In this document: positions 8,456-17,911 of the stretch, piece after piece
How positions within the stretch are numbered: position 1 is the first letter of the stretch
Layout: each line of letters opens with the position of its first letter
Notes under the pieces: generated by a model
The model's database searches: none
Seen by the model: only the letters and a program-made list of their open reading frames with translations
What the model was told of the DNA's origin: nothing
Translations under genes and position numbers: made by a program
NCBI RefSeq assembly: GCF_014699035.1
Contig: NZ_JACXAA010000004.1
Coordinates: forward strand, 186,001 to 250,000
Reading direction: 5' to 3'
DNA length: 64,000 nucleotides
Source of the DNA: Spirosoma validum
Lineage (GTDB): Bacteria > Bacteroidota > Bacteroidia > Cytophagales > Spirosomataceae

Positions 8456-11302
8456 TTAGTTTTTTGTACCCGTTCCTGCTGACGAAGCGGGTTGCTTTTC
8501 AGTGGCTTTCTTGGCAGCTTTTTCAAAATCGCCTGCTTTCACCATCGTTAGCTTGCCGTAATCGAGGTATTTTTTCAGGACGGCATTAATCTGATCGGGT
8601 GTCAGTGCTTCCAGCTTTTTATCGTAATCGGCATCGTAGGTGAACGAGCGTCCTTCTTTTTTGGTCAGATACTGCGCCCATTTATTGGCCAGTGATCCAT
8701 CCTGCGAGCGATCCAACTGCCGTTCCTGAAGCATGGCTGACTTAGCCGCTTTTACTTCGTCAGCTGTTACGCCGTCTTTCGCCATTCGCAGAATCTCCTC
8801 CTTAAACGCGTTATCAAATTTCTCCCCGTTCTCCGGATTGTAGATGGCGTATGACCCGAAGTTCGCCACCTTGTCGTTGTCATCGGCATAGACATACGAA
8901 CCAACGCCATAGCTGAGTCCGTCTTTCACGCGAATACGGGTAGCCAATCGGGAGTTAAGCATACCTTCGCCAAGGATGTAGTTTGCCATAGCCAGGGCCG
9001 GAAATTCGGGGTCATCGTCACGTAGCGGAAACTGCATCCCGCCCGCAAAAACGGCACTCGTTTTGTCGTTCGTCTGGATAGACTGCGTCTGAGGTTTCAG
9101 GTCGGCGAAGAGCGTCTGTGGAATGCGCGAGAAGGGCTTTGCGGCTTTCCAGCTACCCAGTTCGTCTTTGATTTGTTTGCGCACAGTCGGCTCATCGAAA
9201 GCCCCCACCACAGCTACTGTCGCGCTGTTAGCACCGTAAAAGTTTTTATAGAATTCTTTTACGTCGTTGAGCGTCAATTTGTTGATTGCCTCAATTTCCT
9301 CGTCGAATGTCATGGTGTAAAACGGGTGGCCTTTCGGATAAGGCTCCGTTAACCGGCTTACCGTTTTCCAGGCAATTGCCTGCGGCTCCTGCTTCTGCGA
9401 TTCGATCTGGGCCAGGGCTTCCTGTTTCAGTTTGTCCAGTTCTGCCTGCGGAAAGGAGGGGTTTTTCAGATAATCCGTAACAATCTTTACAACAGCGGGC
9501 AGTTTGTCTTTCTCCGCTTCGATCCGAACCGTAGCCGCCTGACCGTAGCCGTACACGTAAGCACGAGCCTTCAACTTATCCAGTTCATCTTTGATCTGCT
9601 GATAAGTGCGGGTTTTGGTACCTCGTTCGAGCATCGACGCCGTGAAACGAGCCGGAATGCTCTGGTTCATCAAACTTTTCTCATCGCCGTAACGTAGCCG
9701 AATCTGCATATTTACTGAGTTACCGCGCGTGCTTTTGGGTAGCAACGCATACTTCAACCCATTGGCTTCTGCTCCGCGTTTGGTCCGGGCGTCGATATTA
9801 GCCGGTGATACGTCGAATGCTTCGCCCGCAGCCACGGCGGCTTCGCCTTTGTAGTCTTTCACTAAAGCCGCTACGTTGGGTGTTTCCGGAATATCGGCGC
9901 GGTCGGGTTTCTGGTCGGGAATAAAGACCCCAACGGTCCGGTTCGAGGGTTTGAAATAGGCGGCTGCTACGCGCTGCACGTCGGCGGGTTGTACTTTACG
10001 AAGCGCATCACGATACAGGAAAACCAAGCGCCAGTCGCCCGTCGCAATCCACTCGCTCATTTGCAGGCCCAGCCGGTCCGTATTCTTGAAGAGCATGTCG
10101 ATGTCCTTTAGCAGCTTGGTTTTTGCCCGGTCTACTTCTTCAGCGGTAGGCGCTTTTTTGCTTACCTCATCAAGCGTAGCCAGCATAACCGTTCGCGCCG
10201 AATCGAGCGATTGATCTTTACGGAGTTCGGCGTAGAAATAGGCAAAGCCAGGGTCGTGCAGAGCGGGTGTCCAGCCGTATTGCGAAGCTGCTTTCTTGTT
10301 CTCGATCAGGGCTTTGTACAACCGACCAGAAGGTTCGTTCGTCAACACGTCCATGAGTACGTCCATGACCGCGTAATCGGGGTGCGACCCGGATGGTGTG
10401 TGATAGGCTGCGGCCACGCCCTGCGTATCGCCTACACGCCGGAGCGTTGTCTGGCGTTCGCCATCCTGCGTGGGCTCAACTGTGTACGTTTTGGGAAGTT
10501 GCCGGGTAGGGCGCGCGATCGGGCCGAAATATTGATTGACCAGGTCGAGCGTCTTGCTTTCGTCAAACTTACCCGCTACCAGCAGCACAGCATTATCGGG
10601 CTGATAATATTTCTGGTAAAATGCCTTGAGGTTATCGATCGGTACGCGCTCTATGTCTTCCTTCGAGCCGATGGTCGAGCGACCGTAGTTATGCCAGAGG
10701 TAAGCTGATGACATGACCCGTTTTTCGAGCGTCCACTGCGGAGAATTTTCGCCGATCTCAAACTCGTTCCGCACCACGGTAAACTCGGTTTCGAGGTCTT
10801 TTTTGTCGATGAAGCTATTCACCATCCGGTCCGATTCGAGGTCGAGTGCCCATTTCAGATTCTCGTCGGTCGCTGAAAAGGTTTCGAAGTAGTTCGTGCG
10901 GTCGAGCCAGGTGGTACCGTTGGGCCAGGTGCCGTGTTCGGTTAGTTCCTGCATGATATTCTTATGCTTGGGCGAACCCTTGAACACCATGTGTTCGAGC
11001 AGATGCGCCATGCCACTTTCGCCCAGACCTTCATGCCGTGAACCGACCAGATACGTAACATTAACCGTCACGGTCGGTTTTGATGGATCTGGAAAAAGCA
11101 ATACGCGCAGACCATTTTTGAGTTGGTACTCCGTGATCCCTTCGACAGAGGTAACTTTCGTAACGTTTTCAGGAATGGTAACAGCCGCTGATTTAGTTTG
11201 AGCGGTAACGACATTGCCAGTAAGTAACGTAGCGACCAGCATCGCTGTTCGAGACCAACCTGTCCGGAAAATTCCGGACTGAACGGTAAGGGTATTTTGC
11301 AT
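8456..11302 (-). CDS. M16 family zinc metallopeptidase, copy 2
   Basis: About 948 residues from the ATG at 11302. The frame stays open to 11368, but alignment with copy 1 and the position of the signal peptide (TAMLVATLLTGNVVTAQ) favour the internal start. The zinc motif HLLEH is intact in GMAHLLEHMVFKGS. It shares the two-unit M16 architecture with copy 1, including the QPASSA tail before the C-terminal KN. Predicted role: periplasmic peptide degradation. It starts 98 bp after the M14 carboxypeptidase stop, so the two may be co-transcribed. Confidence 0.92.
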   Translation of the reverse strand: MQNTLTVQSGIFRTGWSRTAMLVATLLTGNVVTAQTKSAAVTIPENVTKVTSVEGITEYQLKNGLRVLLFPDPSKPTVTVNVTYLVGSRHEGLGESGMAHLLEHMVFKGSPKHKNIMQELTEHGTWPNGTTWLDRTNYFETFSATDENLKWALDLESDRMVNSFIDKKDLETEFTVVRNEFEIGENSPQWTLEKRVMSSAYLWHNYGRSTIGSKEDIERVPIDNLKAFYQKYYQPDNAVLLVAGKFDESKTLDLVNQYFGPIARPTRQLPKTYTVEPTQDGERQTTLRRVGDTQGVAAAYHTPSGSHPDYAVMDVLMDVLTNEPSGRLYKALIENKKAASQYGWTPALHDPGFAYFYAELRKDQSLDSARTVMLATLDEVSKKAPTAEEVDRAKTKLLKDIDMLFKNTDRLGLQMSEWIATGDWRLVFLYRDALRKVQPADVQRVAAAYFKPSNRTVGVFIPDQKPDRADIPETPNVAALVKDYKGEAAVAAGEAFDVSPANIDARTKRGAEANGLKYALLPKSTRGNSVNMQIRLRYGDEKSLMNQSIPARFTASMLERGTKTRTYQQIKDELDKLKARAYVYGYGQAATVRIEAEKDKLPAVVKIVTDYLKNPSFPQAELDKLKQEALAQIESQKQEPQAIAWKTVSRLTEPYPKGHPFYTMTFDEEIEAINKLTLNDVKEFYKNFYGANSATVAVVGAFDEPTVRKQIKDELGSWKAAKPFSRIPQTLFADLKPQTQSIQTNDKTSAVFAGGMQFPLRDDDPEFPALAMANYILGEGMLNSRLATRIRVKDGLSYGVGSYVYADDNDKVANFGSYAIYNPENGEKFDNAFKEEILRMAKDGVTADEVKAAKSAMLQERQLDRSQDGSLANKWAQYLTKKEGRSFTYDADYDKKLEALTPDQINAVLKKYLDYGKLTMVKAGDFEKAAKKATEKQPASSAGTGTKN

Positions 11303-11399
11303 AACTATACGGTGGATTAGGTGATGTGAAACTAATCGTATAGTTACGAAAAAATGAACGAAGCGCAAGAGGCTTTGTAATTTTTAACAGACGCCGATG

Positions 11400-13436
11400 C
11401 TACTGGAAATAATCAAGCTTGTCCGCATCGATGTTGTTAACAACCTTCGTCTCACCACCACTGCCTCCTATGACTACCGAACTGATTGACAGCCCACCCG
11501 CGGTGCCCTTCGGAGCCAGAAGTCCTTCCAGGCCGAACGACAGATACTGGCCAGCCAGAATTGGCTCTGTACTTGTCAATATATAATAGAATGGGTTTGT
11601 ATCGCCATCAAAGTTCCAGACGTTGTTTTGCACGGGCCGATTGCCTACCGAGGTGGCCTGGTTATCAAAGGTCAGCTTGACTGCGGCATCTTTGGTCACC
11701 CTGACTGTAATAAGTCCATTACTATCGGCTCCCTGCAACTCAATCACATTAACGACAACCGTAATATTGTCCTGACTGTAGGCCACCGTAGGACGAACGT
11801 AAATAGTCGGCGTTAGATCCGCATTGGCAACGGGCGGTGGGGCGATGTACGTAAACGTAATCGTTTCTTTTTGGATCGACAGGCCGTTATCGACCGCAAG
11901 CTCAAACGTTATCGGCGTACCAGATGGCGTGTTGCTGTCGATGGTGAAACCAATGGAATCGGGTGTAGATTGGAGCATGGCCAACCCACTGTATGTTTTA
12001 GGAGCGTCAATCGATGTTACGTAGCTACTCGAACTTGACGCTGTTACGGTATAACTGGCTGGCTTGAGGCTGTAATTCTGGAATGTATACCGAAGCATAC
12101 GGCTGGTTTGCTGGTTGATCGTTGTTGATCCCGTGGGCGTTACCCGGCCGTAGAAGGTTGAGATACGTAACATCTTTTTATTCATCTCAATCGTGGTATT
12201 ACACAGGGGTATAATCCGGGAGGAAGCTGGCCAAAACCCGTCCGAAGATGAACCGATTTCGGGCAAAAGGCCGTAAATTTTGTTTTTGGCCACTTGCTCA
12301 CCCCATTGCCAGTCATTCGACCCGCCGTTGATTAAGTAGTTGAGTGTTTGCTGCGAATTACCCGTTTTAAAACCATTTTCAAGGGTCAGATACGTTGCTA
12401 TACTTTTGAAGATATCCAGGTCTGGATTGGTATTTACCGTTTGATAATCGAAAGGATAGGTCAGATAATTGCCATGCGCATGAAAGTTAAGAGCTGTTAC
12501 GAACTGATGCTGAAGCATGAAATCCCGCATGTTGGCTATCTCGGGTTCGGAAAAAGCGGCTGTTCCCCGGTAGGTATCGGACGACCGCGTGGGCGATGAA
12601 CCGCTGTTATCGAGGCCCCAGTTATACCCATAGTTCCGATTCAGGTCGACTCCGAAGCTACCACCCGAATTAGCCCTCCGATTTTTACGCCACATACCGC
12701 CCCCGTTCGAATTGGTTGTCTGGTTATACACGTACCCGTCTGGATTTACACAGGGCACAATGTACATTTCTGAACTATTAAGGAGGGTACGTATCTCCGG
12801 GTCTGAGTCGTAATTCTCCAACAGGTGCCACATAAAGAAAATCAGCTGGCTCAGACCAATCGGTTCACGGGCATGGTGCAACGCATTGAGCATCAGTTCG
12901 GGCTCCTCTTCGTCTACATCAGGATTATCACTAATTTTGACCATGTACATCGGACGCCCCTGAATCGAGTTGCCAATGCTGGTTCTGACTGAGATCAGAT
13001 TGGGGTAAAGGGTTTGCATCCGATCAAGAATAACAGGGATATCGGCGAAGGTGAAGTAACCACCATACGATCCTAAACTGAAATTGGTTGGAGTTGTAAC
13101 GGCGGCCTGGCGGGCGTTGGCTCCTGACTGAGCGGCCTGACGATTAATCTGCTCGTTTATCTTAGCATAACTTTTTTCTAAGTCTTTGATCAGGTAAGTA
13201 ACCTTGATACCGTAACGCTTAAAAACAGCAATATCCTGGTCTGATACTTCAGCCACAAAGTCCTTTTTATTTTGGTAGCTAAAGTGATCAACCTGCAAGC
13301 CATTGTTAAGAAGATGCTCAAGTTGTAAAGGTTCGATCTGGACGGTGATACGGTGATACTTAAGCCGCTGGGCTGAACAAAAGGAAGTCCATAACAACAG
13401 GCTTAGCAGCATGGCTAATGAGTACTTTATTTTCAT
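11400..13436 (-). CDS. M14 zinc carboxypeptidase with shared C-terminal module
   Basis: 678 residues. A signal peptide (MKIKYSLAMLLSLLLWTSFCSAQ) and a ~110-residue propeptide-like region precede the M14 catalytic domain. Zinc ligands appear as HAREP (HxxE, near residue 188) and the His in NFHAHGNY (near 317). The catalytic Glu is in LLPEIGSSS (near 393). A beta-sandwich linker follows, then the ~140-residue module shared with four other proteins here (from ADLTPTIYVRP, ending DADKLDYFQ). It should trim C-terminal residues from extracellular peptides. The shared tail suggests common surface handling with otherwise unrelated proteins. Confidence 0.92.
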   Translation of the reverse strand: MKIKYSLAMLLSLLLWTSFCSAQRLKYHRITVQIEPLQLEHLLNNGLQVDHFSYQNKKDFVAEVSDQDIAVFKRYGIKVTYLIKDLEKSYAKINEQINRQAAQSGANARQAAVTTPTNFSLGSYGGYFTFADIPVILDRMQTLYPNLISVRTSIGNSIQGRPMYMVKISDNPDVDEEEPELMLNALHHAREPIGLSQLIFFMWHLLENYDSDPEIRTLLNSSEMYIVPCVNPDGYVYNQTTNSNGGGMWRKNRRANSGGSFGVDLNRNYGYNWGLDNSGSSPTRSSDTYRGTAAFSEPEIANMRDFMLQHQFVTALNFHAHGNYLTYPFDYQTVNTNPDLDIFKSIATYLTLENGFKTGNSQQTLNYLINGGSNDWQWGEQVAKNKIYGLLPEIGSSSDGFWPASSRIIPLCNTTIEMNKKMLRISTFYGRVTPTGSTTINQQTSRMLRYTFQNYSLKPASYTVTASSSSSYVTSIDAPKTYSGLAMLQSTPDSIGFTIDSNTPSGTPITFELAVDNGLSIQKETITFTYIAPPPVANADLTPTIYVRPTVAYSQDNITVVVNVIELQGADSNGLITVRVTKDAAVKLTFDNQATSVGNRPVQNNVWNFDGDTNPFYYILTSTEPILAGQYLSFGLEGLLAPKGTAGGLSISSVVIGGSGGETKVVNNIDADKLDYFQ

Positions 13437-14244
13437 TAAGAGTAGCGCTTATGGTTGGTAGCGAATCAGGGCAAATTGTCGAGTTTATTTCTGGAAGGAG
13501 CCTTAATTGCTTACTAGGAGAGTGTATAATTAGTACGATACAGCGAAAATCAAAAACAGTACGTAGGACATATATTATTTGGTAGTTTTATCACCGGAAA
13601 ACTGAATAAATAATCAATAAAGGTTGCTTGAAGTTTATAGCAACTGAAGATGGTTTATTTATTACATGTTCATGTATAAATATATAATCGAAAATCGTTA
13701 CATGATCTGAAGAAGAAATACATGATAAAATGATGGCTTTTATATAGGTTACTGAAGCTCTGTCTACCCGTAAAGCCAGTGCTTAAACGTGCTGGCTTTC
13801 TCTTTGCTGATAATCACCTCAAGATCATGGTTTATAGGTTGGGAATTGTACACCCAGCGAGGAAGTTACTGCCGCCATCTATGAGAGCGATGTGGGTTAT
13901 TTTGTCAGTACGTAGGCTGCAACCGATGAACAGACAGAACCTATGGGAATTCGTTACACTATGCTGATTATGCGTTCATCCATTCAACGAATTGATAGCT
14001 TCAAATTGGCATAGATCTACGGCAAAAGCGTCCTCATACCCATTAAATCGCTCTTCAGTAAAACGTCGCGTGGGTGCGCGTATCCTACGGTATTTGCTTA
14101 ACTGACACGTCTACATTAGTCCGTTACCTCACTCACTCCGCTTGTTAAAAAGACGATTTAATCTGTCCGCGGTATAAGAGAAGAAGTTCACCTGGCGAAG
14201 CCACTTTACAGAGCTTATCATAAATCAACGCAGTACCTACTAAT
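13437..14244. other. Gene-poor intergenic region
   Basis: 808 bp. The first ~300 bp are AT-rich and would carry the promoter of the M14 gene (minus strand). A hairpin with 8-bp arms AAAGCCAG/CTGGCTTT lies at 13772-13799, with only a weak T-tract. A 62-codon frame at 13779-13967 has no recognisable protein character. Nothing else was recognised. Confidence 0.4.
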
Positions 14245-14433
14245 ATGGAAGACGAAGAAAAAGAAAATATCATTCGGGCCAATCAAGCCATTTCGCCAGC
14301 GAGTCTAGCCGATCGTTCTGACAAAGCCACTACGTTGCCTGGAAATGATTCGCCCGACGATAGCCCTATTGATGGCATGGATTCTCACGTAGCGGAACAA
14401 GACGACACGATTTTAACGACAAATACCGATTGA
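14245..14433 (+). CDS. Small acidic hypothetical protein
   Basis: 62 residues starting MEDEEKENIIRAN, rich in Asp, Glu, Ser and Thr, without hydrophobic segments. No family is recognised. The ATG, the strongly biased acidic composition and a strong bidirectional terminator 160 bp downstream (14592-14633) make a real gene plausible. It could equally be chance. Confidence 0.4.
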   Translation: MEDEEKENIIRANQAISPASLADRSDKATTLPGNDSPDDSPIDGMDSHVAEQDDTILTTNTD

Positions 14434-14591
14434 CCTTGGTGTGAGATGGACTGAGATCAATGGTGACCGGACGCTTTTCAGTCTAATTGCTACTGATTCG
14501 AACTTTATAGTCAAGTGGCTATGAAAAAGCTATACCGTCAGACGCATAAATGAGCCTGACAAGTCCTTCTAATGAGGTACATGTGAGTAAC

Positions 14592-14633
14592 AACAAAAAT
14601 GCCGATGAGCTAACATACATCGGCATTTTTGTT
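14592..14633. terminator. Bidirectional intrinsic terminator
   Basis: A perfect 16-bp inverted repeat (14592-14607 with 14618-14633, 10-nt loop) with GC-rich inner stem and A/T-rich outer ends. It can terminate transcripts from both strands and sits between the small ORF and the convergent SDR gene. Confidence 0.75.
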
Positions 14634-14734
14634 AAAAGCAAAAAGGTGGCTTTCGATCAATCAATTGTTTCAGAAGTTTGCACCTTGAAACGTTTCCGCA
14701 AATTATTGCTCCACGGTAAGCTAGTTTCTATAAA

Positions 14735-15472
14735 TCACCAAGGACTAATTCCTGTTTCTGGCACGTTGTCATCACTGAAGAATTGACCTGTTGGGCCATC
14801 TGGTCTTAACACGGCTGCTTTTACAACCCTGGCAGCGGCATCTGGCACAGTTCCAGGTCCGGAGTGATTATTAAAATCGGTAGCAGTATAGCCGGGATCA
14901 ACGGCATTCACTTTAAAGGACGTATCGCGCAAGTCATAAGCCAGCACAATGGTGTAAGCATTAAGAGCCGCTTTGGATGCAACGTAGCTGATTGGCTTAA
15001 CCTGATAGTGTTTCCATGAAGGGTCATTATGCAAGGTGAGCGAACCCAGGCCCGACGTAACGTTAACGATTCTCGGTTCCGGCGAATTCTTCATCAGATC
15101 TATAAACGCCTGTGTTACTTCAATTACGCCAAAAAAATTGGTGTCAAATACCTGCTTAAATACGGTGATATCAGTTTCCAGTGACGTCTGTGGCATAGTA
15201 CCGCTGATTCCGGCGTTATTGATCAATACGTCCAGTGTGTCAATTTTTTGCCCAAGCTCTTCACGGGCAGCCTTTATTGATTTACTATCATCAACATCAA
15301 TCTCGATTGGCTCTACCTGATTTAATCCTTCTGCCTGTAGCTGACTGACTGCCTGTTGACCTTTTTGCATATCCCGGCTTCCCAGGAATACATAATACCC
15401 TTGCTGTAGTAATTGTCTGGCTGTTTCAAAGCCAATGCTCTTGTTGGCTCCTGTTATGAGTACTGTTTTCAT
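14735..15472 (-). CDS. SDR family oxidoreductase
   Basis: 245 residues from MKTVLITG. The frame extends upstream to 15661, but residues before this methionine have no SDR character and the Rossmann strand begins right at it, so the start at 15472 was chosen. Motifs are TGANKSIG near residue 7, NNAG near 83, the catalytic Ser in VNVTSGLGS and YVASKAA (YxxxK). It resembles carbonyl-reductase-type SDRs acting on small aldehydes or ketones. It lies 76 bp downstream of the AraC-type regulator on the same strand, suggesting a regulator-enzyme pair. Confidence 0.9.
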   Translation of the reverse strand: MKTVLITGANKSIGFETARQLLQQGYYVFLGSRDMQKGQQAVSQLQAEGLNQVEPIEIDVDDSKSIKAAREELGQKIDTLDVLINNAGISGTMPQTSLETDITVFKQVFDTNFFGVIEVTQAFIDLMKNSPEPRIVNVTSGLGSLTLHNDPSWKHYQVKPISYVASKAALNAYTIVLAYDLRDTSFKVNAVDPGYTATDFNNHSGPGTVPDAAARVVKAAVLRPDGPTGQFFSDDNVPETGISPW

Positions 15473-15548
15473 AATTGAGTGGTTACGAATTATTAACAGG
15501 ACAAAGCTACTGCACACACAGCGTGCGTCTGGAACACATTCTACGGCA

Positions 15549-16439
15549 TTACTGGTACATTTTACGGATGGTAGTCCGGTAGTCGGCAGGGGTGATGCCG
15601 GTTTCTCGTTTGAAGAAGCGACTGAAGTAGGATGCATCTGAAAAACCGAGTTCAAAGGCAATCTCTTTCAGCGAATGGTGCGTATGAAACAGTAAGCGCC
15701 GGGCTTCCAGTACCAGTCGCTCATGGATATGTTTGATGGCCGGTTTGCCACTCTGGTTTTTCACTACCTCGCTCAAATGCCCGGCCGACAGGTTAAGCAT
15801 GGATGCATACTCACTCACTTCATGTACCTGCTGGACGTGCTCATCAATCTTCGCCTGAAACTGCTTCAGTAATAGCTTATCCGCAGACGCTTCGATCTCT
15901 TTATACTGCTCTGTATACAACCGGCTCAAATACGTAATCAGTACTGTCAGATAAGCGGTCAGCATGCGTTGCTGCCATTCACTGGAGTTTTGATACTCCA
16001 CATTGATTTTGGCCAATAAATCCTCTACAAACAGAATATCAGCCTCCGTAAGGTGTAGTTCATGGCCGTTTTGAGGGTTTTGGATCAGCGGCAGTTTGCT
16101 TAAAGAAGCGTTTTCCTGCAATGCCAGGAACTCTTCGGTAAAAGCAATACCTGTACTCCATAACTGGTCAAATCCTTCCTTTACGATGATCTGGTTGGGT
16201 CCCGAAAAGTAAATCGTATTGTCTTTAATGGTATAGGGGGCCATGTCGATCCATTGACGACTGTCGGCCCGCCTAATAAACACAATTAGATAGTGATCCT
16301 TTCGGTGTGGTATAAGCAGATCGGACTGGCTTGGCAAATTGCCTGCATAATTATACACTCTAAAATTTCTGTTACCAGCTATTTCATCTGGCTCTAACGA
16401 ATAAACCGGTACTTGCGAATTGGTGCTAATCACTTGCAT
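15549..16439 (-). CDS. AraC family transcriptional regulator
   Basis: 296 residues. An N-terminal cupin-like ligand-sensing half (to about residue 190) is followed by two helix-turn-helix motifs at the C-terminus (ASMLNLSAGHLSEVV and LKEIAFELGFSDASYFSRFF), the AraC/XylS signature. It probably controls the SDR gene immediately downstream. The effector is unknown. Confidence 0.92.
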   Translation of the reverse strand: MQVISTNSQVPVYSLEPDEIAGNRNFRVYNYAGNLPSQSDLLIPHRKDHYLIVFIRRADSRQWIDMAPYTIKDNTIYFSGPNQIIVKEGFDQLWSTGIAFTEEFLALQENASLSKLPLIQNPQNGHELHLTEADILFVEDLLAKINVEYQNSSEWQQRMLTAYLTVLITYLSRLYTEQYKEIEASADKLLLKQFQAKIDEHVQQVHEVSEYASMLNLSAGHLSEVVKNQSGKPAIKHIHERLVLEARRLLFHTHHSLKEIAFELGFSDASYFSRFFKRETGITPADYRTTIRKMYQ

Positions 16440-16751
16440 TGGCTAAAGCTATAATTTTTTCGTATACATGCCTTTCGCCATGTTGTGATCAAGATTGGCA
16501 TCTTAAGCTCATGAGTGTTAATAGAAGCACTTCTTCTGACGCATACTACGTAGTAAAATTACATTTATTTATACGTCGATTTCGAAAAGCGTTGCCCAAA
16601 ACTGGTCGTCAAGGGGAACGTGAAAGAGACCGAATTAGCAAATTATAGGCCCAGCTGATAAGGTAAATGATCCTATTTGTGAACGAATTGGAACTATCCG
16701 TTAGTAAGGCTCAGGCTTAAACTGAATTCGGTTTCTTTTAATGAATAATGG
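16440..16751. other. Intergenic region upstream of the AraC gene
   Basis: 312 bp between the AraC start and the end of the monooxygenase cluster. It must hold the AraC promoter and the 3' end of the cluster transcript, but no clear promoter box or terminator hairpin was seen. Confidence 0.3.
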
Positions 16752-17879
16752 CTAAGCTGAAATTCGATCCTGCAGTCGGGCTAATGAAACCGTGGGTAAA
16801 CGAGGAAGGACTAATCGGGCAAACCACTCGGCTTCATCGATCAGGGGGTAGCCCGAGAAGATGAAAGCCCGCAAACCCATGTCCAGATAGCGGTTGATTT
16901 TTTCAACAATCTGATCGGCGCTACCCACTAAAGCACCCCCCGCCCCCGAACGGGCTTTGCCAATATCGGTCCACAGGAGTGGCTCAATAAACCCGTCGTT
17001 GTCGGCATTTTCGCGCAGTTCGTTTTGTCTTTTTACGCCTAGCGACCATGAACTTTGGGACGCATTCTTTAAAGCCGCCCCTCGTACCGGATCAAACTTC
17101 GACATAATGTGTTTTGACCAGGCACGGGCTTCTGCTTCCGTCTCTCTTACGATGACGTGAACCCGTAGCCCGAAGTCAATGGAACGTCCCAGTCGATCGG
17201 CACGTTGGGCTACGTCCTGCATCGTGGCGTAGAGCATTTCCTCCGTTTCCGGCCACATCAGAAACACATCACAATAGCGGGCACAGACCTCCCTGGCCCC
17301 CTCGGAGGTACCGCCAAAATAGAGCAGTGGACCGCCGTTCTGCTGATAAGGCTTAACGGGTTTCGTATCCAGACTGATTTTACCATAAACCGGGCCATCG
17401 TGTTCAATCCGGTCCTGAGTCCAGGCCTGTTTCAGAATCTGAATCGTTTCGGCACAACGCTGGTAGCGGAAGTCAGCATCTTCGCGGTAACCGGGCAAAT
17501 CGGAATTAATGATGTTGATGGTCAACCGCCCTTGTAGCATGTGGTCGAGAGAAGCTAGTGTACGGGCCAGCATGGGTGGGTGCAGTTCTCCACAGCGAAT
17601 GGCAGTCAATAGACTGATTTGCTTTAAATCGGGGGCAACTCCGCCCGCGAACGGAATAACTTCCTGACCCACCATGTAAGATGTCGGCAGCAATAAGTTA
17701 TTGAAGCCCAGCCTGTCGGCTGATAAGGCAATGTTGCGGCAGTGGTCGAACGTACTGTGGGCCGGATCGCGCAGACTTAGAAATTCGGTATCTTCTCCAC
17801 AAAGATCGGAAAACCAGGCCACTTCGCATACCCGCTGAGTTGTTCGTGCAGTTACCGGTTGAATAGGATGATGAAGCAT
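16752..17879 (-). CDS. LLM-class flavin-dependent monooxygenase (SsuD-like)
   Basis: 375 residues from MLHHPIQ at 17879. The frame runs to 18056 but would overlap the permease, and its extra residues look non-coding. The TIM-barrel luciferase-like family is recognised from ADRLGFNNLLLPTS, LARTLASLDHMLQGRLTINI and the SsuD-like ending SGAGGALVGSADQI and SGYPLIDEAEWFA. SsuD enzymes use reduced FMN and oxygen to release sulfite from alkanesulfonates. It starts 33 bp after the APC permease and ends the cluster. No separate flavin reductase gene is present nearby. Confidence 0.9.
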   Translation of the reverse strand: MLHHPIQPVTARTTQRVCEVAWFSDLCGEDTEFLSLRDPAHSTFDHCRNIALSADRLGFNNLLLPTSYMVGQEVIPFAGGVAPDLKQISLLTAIRCGELHPPMLARTLASLDHMLQGRLTINIINSDLPGYREDADFRYQRCAETIQILKQAWTQDRIEHDGPVYGKISLDTKPVKPYQQNGGPLLYFGGTSEGAREVCARYCDVFLMWPETEEMLYATMQDVAQRADRLGRSIDFGLRVHVIVRETEAEARAWSKHIMSKFDPVRGAALKNASQSSWSLGVKRQNELRENADNDGFIEPLLWTDIGKARSGAGGALVGSADQIVEKINRYLDMGLRAFIFSGYPLIDEAEWFARLVLPRLPTVSLARLQDRISA

Positions 17880-17911
17880 GAACTTGCTTGTGTTAGTATT
17901 AGTAAACAGAA